This document shows positions 26,062 to 36,008 of a DNA stretch of 64,000 bases, one piece after another. The DNA is taken from NCBI RefSeq assembly GCF_009649685.1, contig NZ_WJPK01000001.1:1616760-1680759 (forward strand), given 5' to 3'. A model generated the notes under the pieces. The model did no database searches, had not been told where the DNA came from, and was given only the letters and a program-made list of their open reading frames with translations. Both the position numbers and the translations under genes were made by a program. How positions within the stretch are numbered: the first letter of the stretch is position 1; each line of letters opens with the position of its first letter. Origin of the DNA: Flavobacteriaceae bacterium EG-1. GTDB taxonomy: Bacteria > Bacteroidota > Bacteroidia > Flavobacteriales > Flavobacteriaceae.

Positions 26062-26463
26062 ATGAAATTGGATCGACCTAAAAAAACCGTTATTGTACAA
26101 GAGTATCGTCTCGACACGGCCTTGGTACAAGTATTTGAGAATTACATGGTAGTCATCTTCGATGAAGGTGCTACATTAACTTTAGAAAGAGCTTATCAAA
26201 TTATTGGTATTTCAGAAATACACTTTAGAGATAGAAATTTCGGATATATAAGTTTAAGAAAAAATCCGTTTGCTGTTGATCCAACGGTGTACAGTTATTT
26301 AAAACAACTTGACAATTTAAAAGCGTTTGCCATTGTTTCCATAAAGGAAATTGACATGCACAATTTTAAAATTGAAAAGATGTTTTACAAAAAACCTATG
26401 AAATTCTTTATTGAATACGACAATGCCTTAGCTTGGGTAAAACAACGCGTTAGGCTTAAATAA
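26062..26463 (+). CDS. Conserved flavobacterial protein of unknown function (133 residues)
   Basis: This small soluble protein has no signal peptide or membrane segment. Alternating strands and helices (EYRLDTALVQVFENYMVVIF, FAIVSIKEIDM, then FFIEYDNALAWVKQRV at the end) recall the STAS/SpoIIAA-like proteins common in Bacteroidota. The C-terminal phrase about a residue pair AW followed by a basic tail is typical of that group. I cannot assign a function. It stands alone between two strong terminators, so it is probably a single-gene transcript. Confidence 0.75.
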   Translation: MKLDRPKKTVIVQEYRLDTALVQVFENYMVVIFDEGATLTLERAYQIIGISEIHFRDRNFGYISLRKNPFAVDPTVYSYLKQLDNLKAFAIVSIKEIDMHNFKIEKMFYKKPMKFFIEYDNALAWVKQRVRLK

Positions 26464-26494
26464 TATTAGAGTTGTGAATGGCGAATTATGACAA

Positions 26495-26528
26495 GCCCTT
26501 TTGTTTTGAAACAAAAGGGCGTTTTTTT
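26495..26528. terminator. Bidirectional terminator
   Basis: GCCCTTTTGT (26495-26504) pairs with ACAAAAGGGC (26511-26520) and is followed by GTTTTTTT. It lies between the converging 133-residue gene and the NAD(P)HX repair gene. Confidence 0.85.
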
Positions 26529-26542
26529 AATTAAAGATAATA

Positions 26543-28099
26543 TTAGTCATCTTCATCATTTTCTTCAACTTCAGGTGGTATGGGATGTTCTGGCATTTTA
26601 AACATATCTAACAAAGCATCACCTAAATACTCAATTATTTTTCCAGCAGTTAATGCCAAATACCCTCTATCTTCAGCACCGATATCTCCAGCACTTCCAT
26701 GTAAAAAGACGCCAAAAACAGCTGCTCTTAATGGTGCATAACCTTGAGCAACAAATGCAGTAATTACTCCGGTTAAAACATCACCACTTCCTGCAGTAGC
26801 CATTCCGGGGTTACCAGTAGTGTTTATATAACCTTTTTCTTTATAAATAGTAATCGTATGCGCTCCCTTTAATACTAAAATACAATCATATGCTTTAGAA
26901 AATTCTTTAGCCTTAGCGAGTTTGTCAAAATCATTTTCCCACGAACCAATTAGTCGCTCTAATTCCTTATCATGTGGTGTTAGGATAGATTGAGGAGGTA
27001 ATTCCTTTAATAGTTTTTTATTGGATGCTAAAATATTTATGGCATCGGCATCAATTACCAATGTAATAGTATTGTCCTTTAGTAGATTGGTAAAAGCTTT
27101 AACTGTTTTAGGATCTTGCCCTATTCCGGTACCAATACCAATTACTGTAGGAGTAATATCGTAATCAATCTTCGAAATAATCTTCTCTTCAGTATCAGTC
27201 AATACCATTGCTTCAGGAACGGCAGTCTGCATAGGAATGTAACCACAATTGGGAACCATAGCAGTTAACAAACCTGTTCCTGACTGCAAACATGCATTTG
27301 CAGTTAAGATCATTGCACCAATTTTACCATGGGTACCACCTACAATTAAAGAATGCCCATAAGAACCTTTATGCGAATATTTTTTTCTGGGTATATACCA
27401 AGCCAAAAGTTCATGCTTTGTAATTAATTCATAATCTGTTTCAGTAGTGGTCAAAAATTCTTGATCAAGTCCTATATCTAAAACCTGCCAATTTTCGATA
27501 TATGGTGCGTTTTCCGGTAAAAAGAAAATAAGCTTTGGGGCTTGAAAACTTAAAATAAAATTGGAACGAATAATTCCTTCACCACTTTCGGCCATTTTAT
27601 TCATAAAAAGACCAGATGGCAAATCAACAGCAACTATAAATGCTTCGGAATGATTGAGGTATTCAATTAAATTCTTCACCCATCGGTCCGGCTCTCGGTT
27701 TAAACCTATTCCAAAGATTGCATCAACAATAATATCATCTACCCCTATTTTTGGAAATGGCGTATTACCATCTAGAAAATTAGGCCATAGTTTTCTTTCT
27801 TTTAAACGATCTAAATTTATAAGGAAATCATTAGAACGTTTGTCACTATAATTAACAACATTTACCTCAATATTGTATCCGTGCTCTAGCAAATGTCTAG
27901 CCAAAGCAATACCATCACCCCCGTTATTTCCTATACCACAAAACAAATGAATTTTAACCGGAGCCCCTTGCATTCGCATATGGAACCAGTTAAAAATTTG
28001 TAGTGCTGCCCTTTCCATAAGGTCATCGCTCTTAATTCCGTGTTTTTCAATTGTGAATTTATCAGCCTTATATATCTGATCTGCAGAGAAAATCCTCAT
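26543..28099 (-). CDS. nnr: Bifunctional NAD(P)H-hydrate epimerase / ADP-dependent dehydratase
   Basis: This 518-residue fusion begins with a YjeF_N epimerase domain (about 1-220, with CGIGNNGGDGIALARHL for the nucleotide site). A carbohydrate-kinase-like dehydratase domain follows (about 230-505). It contains GGTHGKIGAM, the ADP-site phrase GNPGMATAGSGDVLTG and a Gly-rich loop. It repairs hydrated NAD(P)H formed by heat or enzyme side reactions: the epimerase interconverts the R and S forms and the dehydratase restores NAD(P)H. Fused NnrE-NnrD is the usual bacterial form. The tail is acidic (EVEENDEDD). It is divergent to the thr operon. Confidence 0.95.
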   Translation of the reverse strand: MRIFSADQIYKADKFTIEKHGIKSDDLMERAALQIFNWFHMRMQGAPVKIHLFCGIGNNGGDGIALARHLLEHGYNIEVNVVNYSDKRSNDFLINLDRLKERKLWPNFLDGNTPFPKIGVDDIIVDAIFGIGLNREPDRWVKNLIEYLNHSEAFIVAVDLPSGLFMNKMAESGEGIIRSNFILSFQAPKLIFFLPENAPYIENWQVLDIGLDQEFLTTTETDYELITKHELLAWYIPRKKYSHKGSYGHSLIVGGTHGKIGAMILTANACLQSGTGLLTAMVPNCGYIPMQTAVPEAMVLTDTEEKIISKIDYDITPTVIGIGTGIGQDPKTVKAFTNLLKDNTITLVIDADAINILASNKKLLKELPPQSILTPHDKELERLIGSWENDFDKLAKAKEFSKAYDCILVLKGAHTITIYKEKGYINTTGNPGMATAGSGDVLTGVITAFVAQGYAPLRAAVFGVFLHGSAGDIGAEDRGYLALTAGKIIEYLGDALLDMFKMPEHPIPPEVEENDEDD

Positions 28100-28153
28100 T
28101 CTTTAAAAGTATTTATCAATTTTTGCGGATTCTGTAAAAAAATACAACCAACG

Positions 28154-28184
28154 TTTGTTAGGGTTGTTAAATGTACTACTTTTG
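28154..28184 (+). promoter_or_regulatory. thr operon promoter
   Basis: TTTG (28154-28157), a 19-bp spacer and TACTTTTG (28177-28184) match the Bacteroidota promoter consensus. The predicted start, about 28191, lies just 10 bases before the leader-peptide ATG. Confidence 0.75.
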
Positions 28185-28200
28185 ATACATTATCAGAAGT

Positions 28201-28290
28201 ATGGAACGCAACAAGTCAAACATAGGAACTCTTTTTTTCCAAACAAATAATAGTGGCACGTGCACATCTACTATCACCCCTTTGGGGTAA
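28201..28290 (+). CDS. thrL: Threonine-rich leader peptide of the thr operon (attenuator)
   Basis: A 29-codon frame starts right after the thr promoter. It begins MERNKSNIGTLFFQTNNSG and ends TCTSTITPLG, with six Thr codons (10, 15, 20, 22, 24, 26), two Ile codons and a stop. Four of the Thr codons fall in a seven-codon run (TCTSTIT), as expected for transcription attenuation sensing charged tRNA-Thr. A small CG-rich hairpin (ACCCC/GGGGT, 28276-28288) forms over the last codons. The E. coli thr leader also mixes Thr and Ile, but this sequence is not otherwise similar. I see no strong T-run terminator, so the exact switching mechanism is unresolved. Confidence 0.75.
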   Translation: MERNKSNIGTLFFQTNNSGTCTSTITPLG

Positions 28291-28353
28291 ACTGCAATAT
28301 TTTCTCGTCCGTACATATAAATTCATTCAATTTTTCATTTTAACTTTTATAAT

Positions 28354-30798
28354 ATGAAAGTTCTCAAATTTGGTGGCTCATCAGTAGCTAACGCAAAAAA
28401 CATAAAACAAGTTAAACAAATCGTTTCAAAAAATGATAGCGATAAAATAGCAGTGGTAGTTTCTGCATTTGGTGGTGTAACCGACCTTTTGTTACAGGCA
28501 GCCGAAAAAGCTTCAACACAAGATGCAACCTATACCAATTTGGTTAATGAAATTGAGACTCGGCATTTAACAGGAATTAAAGATTTATTGCCCATTAATG
28601 CCCAAAGTGCAGTATTAAGTAAGGTAAAATCGGACATTAACACCTTAGAAAATCTTTTAGAAGGTGCATTCTCTATTGGAGAATTAACACCTAAACTATC
28701 TGATAAAATTGTGAGTCATGGTGAGTTATTGTCCTCATACATTATAGCTCAGTATTTTTATTCGGAGGGTTTAGATGTTGTTTTTAAAGACACTAGAGAG
28801 CTGATTAAAACAAATGAACAATTTGGTGGTGCTGTTGTAGATTTTGATATCACATATAAAAATTGTTACGACTATTTTAAGGGAGTAAATAATCAAATAA
28901 CAGTTTTCGGAGGATTTATTGCTTCAACTGAAGATGGAAACACAACTACCTTAGGCCGAGGTGGTTCTGATTATTCTGCAGCAATTATAGCAGCTGCTAC
29001 GAACGCAGAAATTTTAGAAATCTGGACGGATGTTAGTGGTATGTATACTGCTAACCCAAGCATTGTAAAACAGGCGAAAGCAATTCCTGAACTTTCTTAT
29101 GAAGAAGCGATGGAACTTTCACATTTTGGGGCATCGGTATTGTATCCGCCAACAATTCAACCTGTTTTATCTAGAAACGTTCCCATCTTAATAAAAAACA
29201 CTTTCGAGCCTGAAACTCCAGGCACATTAATTAACAAAGGGAAATCTGAGAACAAAAAAATCGTAAGTGGTATTAGTTCAGTGGTTAATATTGGGCTCTT
29301 ATCTTTGGAAGGACCTGGAATGGTTGGCATACCAGGTATTTCTGCGCGTTTTTTCGACGAACTTTCAAGAGCCGAAGTAAATGTTATTTTAATAACTCAA
29401 GCTTCATCTGAACATTCTATTTGTATTGGTGTTTCAGAAAAAGATGTAGTAAAAGCGGTACAAAAAATTAATACAGCCTTTGCTTTCGAAATAACTCAAG
29501 GAAAAATAAATCCGGTTAAAGCAGAAACCAATTTGGCAATAATTGCACTTATTGGAGACCAAATGAAAAGTCACCAAGGTTTAAGTGGCAAAATGTTTAG
29601 TACGCTAGGTAAAAACAATGTGAATATTAGAGCTATAGCACAAGGTGCCTCTGAGCGTAATATTTCTGCAGTTATTAAATCTGAAGATGTCAAAAAAGCG
29701 CTCAATGCTTTGCATGAAGAGTTTTTTGAAGAAAACATAAAACAATTAAACCTATTTGTAATGGGTGTTGGAAATGTGGGTTCTAAATTTTTAGAACAGG
29801 TAAAACAACAACGTAAATATTTAAAAGAAAATTTAAAACTTAATATCCGGGTAATTGGAATTTCAAATTCAAGAACTATGGTTTTTGAAGAAGGTGGTAT
29901 TCAACTAAAAAATTGGGAAACAACATTAGCTGCTGGTCAAAAAGCCGATAAAAATATTTTTTACGAAACAGTCCAAAAACTAAATTACCGCAATAGTATT
30001 TTAGTAGATAATACAGCTAGTGCAGATGTCGCTTCAACTTACGGTTCCTATTTAGGAAATAGTATATCTGTAGTGACCTGCAACAAAATTGCATGCTCAT
30101 CAACTTATGGTAACTATCGTAATCTTAAAGATTTAGCCAGAATCTATAATGCTCCATTTTTATTTGAAACTAATGTGGGAGCAGGATTGCCAATAATAGA
30201 TACGCTAAAACACTTAATTGCATCTGGTGATAAAGTTTTAAAAATACAAGCAGTATTATCAGGAAGTTTAAATTTCGTATTTAATAATTTCAATAGCGAA
30301 ACTACTTTTCATGATGTTGTTAAAAAAGCTCAAGAAGAAGGTTATACAGAACCAGACCCTAAAATAGATTTAAGCGGCATAGATGTAATGCGTAAAATTT
30401 TAATTTTAGCGCGAGAAAGTGGAAATCAATTAGAAATTGAAGATATAGAAAACAAGTCATTTTTACCACAAGAAAGCCTAGACACCAATAATAATGAAGA
30501 CTTTTTTGCCTCTTTAGTTAAGTATGAAGATGATTTCCAAAAACTATACAAAGAAGCCGCTGACAAAGACAGTAAGTTAAAATATGTAGCCCAATATGAA
30601 GAAGGTGTAGCAAGTGTTGGCTTACAAGAAATAGAAAAAGGACATGATTTTTATAATCTAGAGGGTAGCGACAATATAGTTTTGTTTTTTACCGAACGAT
30701 ATCCAAATCAACCTATGATCATTAAAGGGGCTGGAGCAGGTGCAGATGTAACTGCATCAGGTATATTTGCAGATATTATTAGAATTGGAAACTTTTAA
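28354..30798 (+). CDS. thrA: Bifunctional aspartate kinase / homoserine dehydrogenase I
   Basis: This is an 814-residue fusion. The aspartate kinase starts KFGGSSVANAKN and includes the GRGGSDYSA motif near residue 210. ACT regulatory repeats span about 310-460. The homoserine dehydrogenase begins at VMGVGNVGSKF (near residue 470) and contains GAGLPIIDTLKHL and the LSGSLNFVFNNF substrate region. It catalyses the first and third steps of the aspartate-to-threonine route and is expected to be inhibited by threonine via the ACT repeats. It leads the thrABC operon, 63 bp after the leader-peptide stop. Confidence 0.96.
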   Translation: MKVLKFGGSSVANAKNIKQVKQIVSKNDSDKIAVVVSAFGGVTDLLLQAAEKASTQDATYTNLVNEIETRHLTGIKDLLPINAQSAVLSKVKSDINTLENLLEGAFSIGELTPKLSDKIVSHGELLSSYIIAQYFYSEGLDVVFKDTRELIKTNEQFGGAVVDFDITYKNCYDYFKGVNNQITVFGGFIASTEDGNTTTLGRGGSDYSAAIIAAATNAEILEIWTDVSGMYTANPSIVKQAKAIPELSYEEAMELSHFGASVLYPPTIQPVLSRNVPILIKNTFEPETPGTLINKGKSENKKIVSGISSVVNIGLLSLEGPGMVGIPGISARFFDELSRAEVNVILITQASSEHSICIGVSEKDVVKAVQKINTAFAFEITQGKINPVKAETNLAIIALIGDQMKSHQGLSGKMFSTLGKNNVNIRAIAQGASERNISAVIKSEDVKKALNALHEEFFEENIKQLNLFVMGVGNVGSKFLEQVKQQRKYLKENLKLNIRVIGISNSRTMVFEEGGIQLKNWETTLAAGQKADKNIFYETVQKLNYRNSILVDNTASADVASTYGSYLGNSISVVTCNKIACSSTYGNYRNLKDLARIYNAPFLFETNVGAGLPIIDTLKHLIASGDKVLKIQAVLSGSLNFVFNNFNSETTFHDVVKKAQEEGYTEPDPKIDLSGIDVMRKILILARESGNQLEIEDIENKSFLPQESLDTNNNEDFFASLVKYEDDFQKLYKEAADKDSKLKYVAQYEEGVASVGLQEIEKGHDFYNLEGSDNIVLFFTERYPNQPMIIKGAGAGADVTASGIFADIIRIGNF

Positions 30799-30799
30799 A

Positions 30800-31723
30800 A
30801 TGGCTAACGAAATTAAAATATTTTGTCCGGCAACTATTGCTAATATTTCTTGTGGGTTTGATGTACTTGGTGTTGCTCTAGATGCTGTTGGTGATGAAAT
30901 GATAATTAGAAAAACTACTAAAAAAGGCATTAAAATAACTAAACTAACTGGTCAAGATTTACCCCTAGTAACGGAAAAAAACGTTGCAGGTGTCGCTGGT
31001 TTAGCCTTATTGGAAAATAGTGATTACACAGGAGGATTTGAAATAGAAATCTATAAAAATATTAAAGCTGGAAGTGGAATCGGCAGTAGCGCAGCTAGTT
31101 CTACTGGTGCTGTTTGGGCAATGAACAAATTACTTGGCGAACCTTTTTCTACAATAGACTTAGTGAAATTTGCTATGGAAGGTGAACGTCTTGCAAGTGG
31201 TGTGGCACATGCAGATAATGTAGCTCCTGCCCTATTTGGTGGGTTTACTTTAGTGCGCAGTTACGAACCATTAGATGTAATTCCAATACCAAGTCCCGAT
31301 GCATTATACGCAACGGTTATTCATCCTCAGATAGAAGTAAAAACATCAGATTCACGTAGTGTTTTGAAAACCAATATTACACTAGCCCAGGGCATAAAAC
31401 AATGGGGAAATGTTGGCGGATTGGTCGCCGGACTTTTTACCAGTGATTACGATTTAATAGGTCGTTCGTTAGAAGACTTTATTGTTGAACCTATTCGATC
31501 TATATTAATTCCTGGATTTGAGAATGTTAAAACGGAAGCCTTAAAATCTGGGGCATTAGGTTGCGGCATCTCAGGATCCGGTCCTTCTATATTTGCATTT
31601 AGTAAAGGAGAAGCGACAGCTAAAAAGGTGGCACAGAGCATGAAGGAAGTGTATCAAAATATTGGAATTGATTATGATGTTCATGTTTCGAAAATAAACA
31701 TAAAAGGAATAAAAGAAATATAA
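30800..31723 (+). CDS. thrB: Homoserine kinase
   Basis: This 307-residue GHMP-family kinase phosphorylates homoserine to O-phosphohomoserine. The GHMP ATP-binding motif GSGIGSSAASSTGAV (near residue 95) and the C-terminal GCGISGSGPSIFAF loop are present. I chose the ATG at 30800, one base after the thrA stop, because it gives the conserved start MANEIKIFCPATIANISCGF. A longer frame runs back into thrA (30767), but that extension is only read-through of coding sequence. It is the second gene of thrABC. Confidence 0.95.
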   Translation: MANEIKIFCPATIANISCGFDVLGVALDAVGDEMIIRKTTKKGIKITKLTGQDLPLVTEKNVAGVAGLALLENSDYTGGFEIEIYKNIKAGSGIGSSAASSTGAVWAMNKLLGEPFSTIDLVKFAMEGERLASGVAHADNVAPALFGGFTLVRSYEPLDVIPIPSPDALYATVIHPQIEVKTSDSRSVLKTNITLAQGIKQWGNVGGLVAGLFTSDYDLIGRSLEDFIVEPIRSILIPGFENVKTEALKSGALGCGISGSGPSIFAFSKGEATAKKVAQSMKEVYQNIGIDYDVHVSKINIKGIKEI

Positions 31724-31795
31724 AGAGTTTTGGACGCTTAGAGAATAAAAACTAAGAGTCAATGATTAATTAAACTCAGTCAATTGTACAAATCA

Positions 31796-33097
31796 ATGAA
31801 TTTTTATAGTCTAAATAAACAAGCACCAGAAGTTTCTTTTAAAGAAGCTGTTATTGCAGGAATAGCACCGGATAAAGGTTTATATTTTCCTGAAAATATT
31901 GAACCGTTACCAATTAGCTTTTTTAATCGAATTGAAGAGCTGTCAAATCATGAGATTGCCTTTAACGCTATTCACCAATTTGTTTCAGCTGATATACCTA
32001 ATGAAAAATTAAAGGAAATTCTTGCTAAAGTATTAGATTTTGATTTTCCGGTTGTTAAAATAGAAGATAACATAGCAACGCTAGAACTTTTTCATGGTCC
32101 AACAATGGCTTTCAAAGATGTAGGAGCACGTTTCATGGCTAATTGTTTAGGCTATTTTTCAGAAACGAAAAGTTCAACAAATGATGTAACAGTTCTGGTA
32201 GCAACTTCAGGTGATACGGGTGGAGCTGTTGCCAATGGTTTTTTAGGTGTTGATGGAGTAAAAGTAGTAATCCTTTACCCAAGCGGAAAAGTGAGTGACA
32301 TTCAAGAACGTCAGTTAACTACACTTGGTCAGAATATTATGGCATTAGAAGTAAATGGTACTTTTGATGATTGTCAAAAAATGGTAAAAACAGCTTTTTT
32401 AGACGAAGACCTACTAACGAATATGCAACTAACATCGGCAAATTCTATTAATGTAGCACGATGGTTACCACAATTATTTTATTTTTTATTTGCATACAAA
32501 CAGGCGAAGTTACAAGGTAAAGAAATAGTATTCTCTGTTCCTTCCGGAAATTTTGGAAATATATGTGCCGGATTGGTAGCCCAGCGTTTGGGTATGCCAG
32601 TAAAACATTTTATAGCGGCAACAAATGTTAATGATACCGTTCCCGAGTTTATGCGCACAAATAAATACGAGCCTAAACCATCAACGGCAACGATTTCAAA
32701 TGCAATGGACGTTGGTGATCCTAGTAATTTTATTAGAATTCGTCATTTATTTCAAGATGATTTTGAGCTCTTAAAATCCAATTTATTTTCCTATTCATTC
32801 ACTGATGAAGAAACCAAAACAGCCATAAAATCAATTTATAAAAACACCAAATATATAGCGGACCCCCATGGAGCTGTTGGTTATTTAGGCTTGAAAAAAT
32901 ATCAAGAAAGCCATCCGAACACTTATGGTATTTTCTTAGAAACTGCACATCCGGTTAAATTTCTAGATGTCGTTGTAGAAACTATTAACGCCCAAATTGA
33001 AATTCCTATTCAAATTAAAAGTGTTATGGATAAGGAGAAAAAATCAATCTTAATTTCAAAGTATACGGAACTAAAGGAATATTTACTTCAGCGTTAA
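31796..33097 (+). CDS. thrC: Threonine synthase
   Basis: This 433-residue PLP enzyme converts O-phosphohomoserine to threonine. The PLP lysine is in GPTMAFKDVGARF near residue 105, and the phosphate loop is in VATSGDTGGAVANGF. PSGNFGNICAG and ETAHPVKF further on are typical of ThrC. I prefer the ATG at 31796 (MNFYSLN) over the upstream in-frame ATG at 31784, as relatives begin at this point. It ends the thrABC operon before a strong terminator. Confidence 0.95.
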   Translation: MNFYSLNKQAPEVSFKEAVIAGIAPDKGLYFPENIEPLPISFFNRIEELSNHEIAFNAIHQFVSADIPNEKLKEILAKVLDFDFPVVKIEDNIATLELFHGPTMAFKDVGARFMANCLGYFSETKSSTNDVTVLVATSGDTGGAVANGFLGVDGVKVVILYPSGKVSDIQERQLTTLGQNIMALEVNGTFDDCQKMVKTAFLDEDLLTNMQLTSANSINVARWLPQLFYFLFAYKQAKLQGKEIVFSVPSGNFGNICAGLVAQRLGMPVKHFIAATNVNDTVPEFMRTNKYEPKPSTATISNAMDVGDPSNFIRIRHLFQDDFELLKSNLFSYSFTDEETKTAIKSIYKNTKYIADPHGAVGYLGLKKYQESHPNTYGIFLETAHPVKFLDVVVETINAQIEIPIQIKSVMDKEKKSILISKYTELKEYLLQR

Positions 33098-33125
33098 GCT
33101 ACTTATAAACCGCTCAATACAGCAT

Positions 33126-33175
33126 AAAAAATCCTCAAATTAATTGTTTAAAAATGATTTAATTTGAGGATTTTT
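33126..33175. terminator. Terminator after thrC
   Basis: AAAAATCCTCAAATTAA (33126-33142) pairs with TTAATTTGAGGATTTTT (33159-33175). The A/T runs on both strands let it also serve the converging M24 aminopeptidase gene. Confidence 0.9.
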
Positions 33176-33198
33176 ATATGGTTTTTTTTGAATGTAGT

Positions 33199-34809
33199 CT
33201 AATTTAAACTTGGCAGCACAAATTTATCTAACGGACTTGGTTTTTTCATCATCGCTTCAATAGCTTCAGTTGTTCTTGGAGCCATTTTAGAAAGATTAAT
33301 AGGCCCGTTTTCGGTTATTAAGATATCATCTTCAATGCGCACAGCTATACCCCACCATTTTTTATCACAATCACTACCTTCAGGTATATAAATTCCAGGC
33401 TCCACCGTTATCACTGTATTCGCCTTAAAAGGGCCATAGGTCCCTTTATCATGCACATCTAATCCCAAATAGTGAGAAGTACCATGAGGGAAATAAGTAC
33501 GCGCTTCTTCAACAGTTTTAATAATACCAAGATCAACTAAACCTTGAGCAACAATTGCCGAAGCAGCTTGACCCGGAGCTTGAAAAGGAGCTCCAACTAC
33601 GCTAGCTTTAATTCCAGCTTCTTGGGCTTTATAAACAATATCATAAATCTGTTTTTGTTCGGCAGAAAACTTTCCGTTGGCAGGAATGGTACGTGTAACA
33701 TCAGCAGTATACCCGTGATATTCTGCACCCAAATCCATTAAAACCAAATCGTCACCAACTTTAGTTTTATTGTTTTCTATATAATGAAGAATACACCCAT
33801 TATTTCCACCACCAACAATTGAAGGATAACCTTCATATTCCGCACCATATTTTTTATAAACATATTCATGCACACCTTGAATTTCTGTTTCAGACATATT
33901 GGTGTGCATTGCTTTCATAACTTCAATCTGACCCACACACGAAATTTCAATAGCCTTTTTTAAAAGCACCATTTCTTCTTTCGTTTTGGTTTCTCGAAGT
34001 GTATTCATAATTTCAGATATAATTGATGAGTTCAAATTATTCTTCTCTAACTCTAGCGAAATTTTTCCCTTTATCTCGTTCCTAAGATTGTCATCAGTTG
34101 CATTTATATATCCATTTAATAATGCATCATTTTTCAAACTTTCATCTCTGGTTAAATAGCGTCCTAATCGTTGCGCCACGTTGGCACTATTTTCAATTTC
34201 TGTAGATTTAATCATGGAATAAATCTGCTGTTTTGTACCTGAATAATCAGCAGGATAATTTACTTTATCCTTAAAGCTCATTATCATATCGTATAAGTCA
34301 GCCTTATCACTAGTGTCTCGATAATCATTCTTAAAATCAAAAAATAAAATTTTATCAAACGATTCGAAAGCAATAGAATTACTTGAAAATTCACTCCCAT
34401 TATAAGCCAATTCAAACCCTAACTTACTTTTTACCCCTTCTACACCTAAACGTTTTCCATTCCACTGTTCTGCAGCAGGATCTCTTTCTTGCACATAAAT
34501 CATTTCGTTATAGGTTTCACCATTAGCATTTTTTTGATTTTCCGAGAAAATTAATAAAACTGCATTTGGTTCATTATAACCTGTTAAGTAATAAAAATCA
34601 GGATCTTGATGATAAATATAATCTACATCATTAGCTCTATTTCGAACAGCATTAGCAAATAATACTGCTACACTATTTTTTGGCATCATTTTTCGAACAT
34701 CATCTCTTCTACTTTTATGAAAATCTGCAGTTAAAAAATCAGTTGGCGTATCTTGAGAAGACCCTAAGAATATACCCAACATAAAAAATACTAATACAAT
34801 ATGTTTCAT
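33199..34809 (-). CDS. Secreted Xaa-Pro aminopeptidase (M24B family)
   Basis: The protein is about 536 residues from the ATG at 34809, which gives a signal peptide (MKHIVLVFFMLGIFLGSSQ). A longer frame to 34881 would bury that signal behind a charged tail. It has an AMP_N domain followed by a pita-bread M24 domain. The five metal ligands are visible: two Asp in DLGAEYHGYTADVTRT, the His in PHGTSHYLGLDVHD, the Glu in VEPGIYIPEG and the Glu in RIEDDILIT. It removes N-terminal residues preceding proline; with its export signal it probably works on peptides in the periplasm. It is divergent to gcvT. Confidence 0.93.
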   Translation of the reverse strand: MKHIVLVFFMLGIFLGSSQDTPTDFLTADFHKSRRDDVRKMMPKNSVAVLFANAVRNRANDVDYIYHQDPDFYYLTGYNEPNAVLLIFSENQKNANGETYNEMIYVQERDPAAEQWNGKRLGVEGVKSKLGFELAYNGSEFSSNSIAFESFDKILFFDFKNDYRDTSDKADLYDMIMSFKDKVNYPADYSGTKQQIYSMIKSTEIENSANVAQRLGRYLTRDESLKNDALLNGYINATDDNLRNEIKGKISLELEKNNLNSSIISEIMNTLRETKTKEEMVLLKKAIEISCVGQIEVMKAMHTNMSETEIQGVHEYVYKKYGAEYEGYPSIVGGGNNGCILHYIENNKTKVGDDLVLMDLGAEYHGYTADVTRTIPANGKFSAEQKQIYDIVYKAQEAGIKASVVGAPFQAPGQAASAIVAQGLVDLGIIKTVEEARTYFPHGTSHYLGLDVHDKGTYGPFKANTVITVEPGIYIPEGSDCDKKWWGIAVRIEDDILITENGPINLSKMAPRTTEAIEAMMKKPSPLDKFVLPSLN

Positions 34810-34922
34810 TTTCACTTTCTTTAGCTCCCCAAAATACGAAATTCTCCCCTTCATTAAGGTGAGAAAGAGAATAGCTGTCATTAATTTTCGATAAATTTAC
34901 CTTTCGAAAATTAAAATCATAC

Positions 34923-36008
34923 ATGAAAAATACTGCCTTAACAAAAACTCACGAAGCGCTAGGTGCCAAAATGGTTCCGTTTGCAGGATATAATATGCCT
35001 GTTTCATATGAAGGAGTAAATGCTGAACACGAAACCGTAAGACATAATGTAGGTGTTTTTGATGTATCGCATATGGGTGAGTTTTTAATATCTGGCCAAA
35101 ACGCACTATCACTTATTCAAAAAGTTACTTCTAATGATGCTTCAAAATTGACAGTTGGTAAAGCGCAATATAGTTGCCTACCCAATGAAACAGGTGGCAT
35201 TGTAGACGACCTAATAGTTTATCGAATAAAAGAAGAACAATACTTATTAGTCGTAAACGCTTCTAATATTGAAAAAGATTGGGCTCATATTTCTAAATAT
35301 AATGCTGAGTTTAACGCAGAAATGCGGAATCTTTCGGAAAATTATTCCCTATTGGCCATACAAGGACCAAAGGCGGTTGAGGCCATGCAATCGTTAACTT
35401 CAATTGATTTAGGAGCAATCAAATTTTATAATTTTGAAGTAGCTGATTTTGCAGGAATACATCATGTAATTATTTCTGCAACAGGATACACAGGTTCTGG
35501 TGGTTTTGAAATTTATTGTAAAAATGAGGAAGTGAAACAGATTTGGGACAAGGCTTTTGAAGCTGGTGCTGATTTTGGTATCAAACCAATTGGCTTAGCT
35601 GCACGTGATACATTAAGATTAGAAATGGGCTATTGTTTATATGGTAATGATATTAACGAAAACTCCTCCCCGATAGAGGCAGGTTTGAGTTGGATTACAA
35701 AATTCACCAAAGATTTCGTTAATTCTGAAGCATTAGAAAAACAGAAAATTCAAGGTGTAGAACGAAAATTAATAGCTTTTGAATTAAACGAGAGAGGAAT
35801 ACCTCGCCATGATTATGAAATAGTTGATAGTCAAGGAAATAAAATTGGTGTTGTAACCTCAGGAACTATGTCTCCGTCATTAAACAAAGGTATTGGGCTT
35901 GGTTATGTTCCTAAAATATTTTCGAATATTGGAAACACTATATACGTACAAATTCGTAAAAAAGCAATTCCAGCAACTGTTGTAAAACTTCCATTTTATT
36001 CGAATTAA
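34923..36008 (+). CDS. gcvT: Glycine cleavage system T protein (aminomethyltransferase)
   Basis: This 361-residue protein is full length. The folate-binding N-terminal domain includes [11 protein letters not shown] and [19 protein letters not shown]. Further on come [12 protein letters not shown], the [14 protein letters not shown] motif and the C-terminal barrel with [13 protein letters not shown]. It transfers the methylene group from the H-protein-bound aminomethyl to tetrahydrofolate, releasing ammonia. GcvH and GcvP are not adjacent. Its stop overlaps the glsA start by one base (TAATG), heading a five-gene same-strand run. Confidence 0.96.
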   Translation: MKNTALTKTHEALGAKMVPFAGYNMPVSYEGVNAEHETVRHNVGVFDVSHMGEFLISGQNALSLIQKVTSNDASKLTVGKAQYSCLPNETGGIVDDLIVYRIKEEQYLLVVNASNIEKDWAHISKYNAEFNAEMRNLSENYSLLAIQGPKAVEAMQSLTSIDLGAIKFYNFEVADFAGIHHVIISATGYTGSGGFEIYCKNEEVKQIWDKAFEAGADFGIKPIGLAARDTLRLEMGYCLYGNDINENSSPIEAGLSWITKFTKDFVNSEALEKQKIQGVERKLIAFELNERGIPRHDYEIVDSQGNKIGVVTSGTMSPSLNKGIGLGYVPKIFSNIGNTIYVQIRKKAIPATVVKLPFYSN

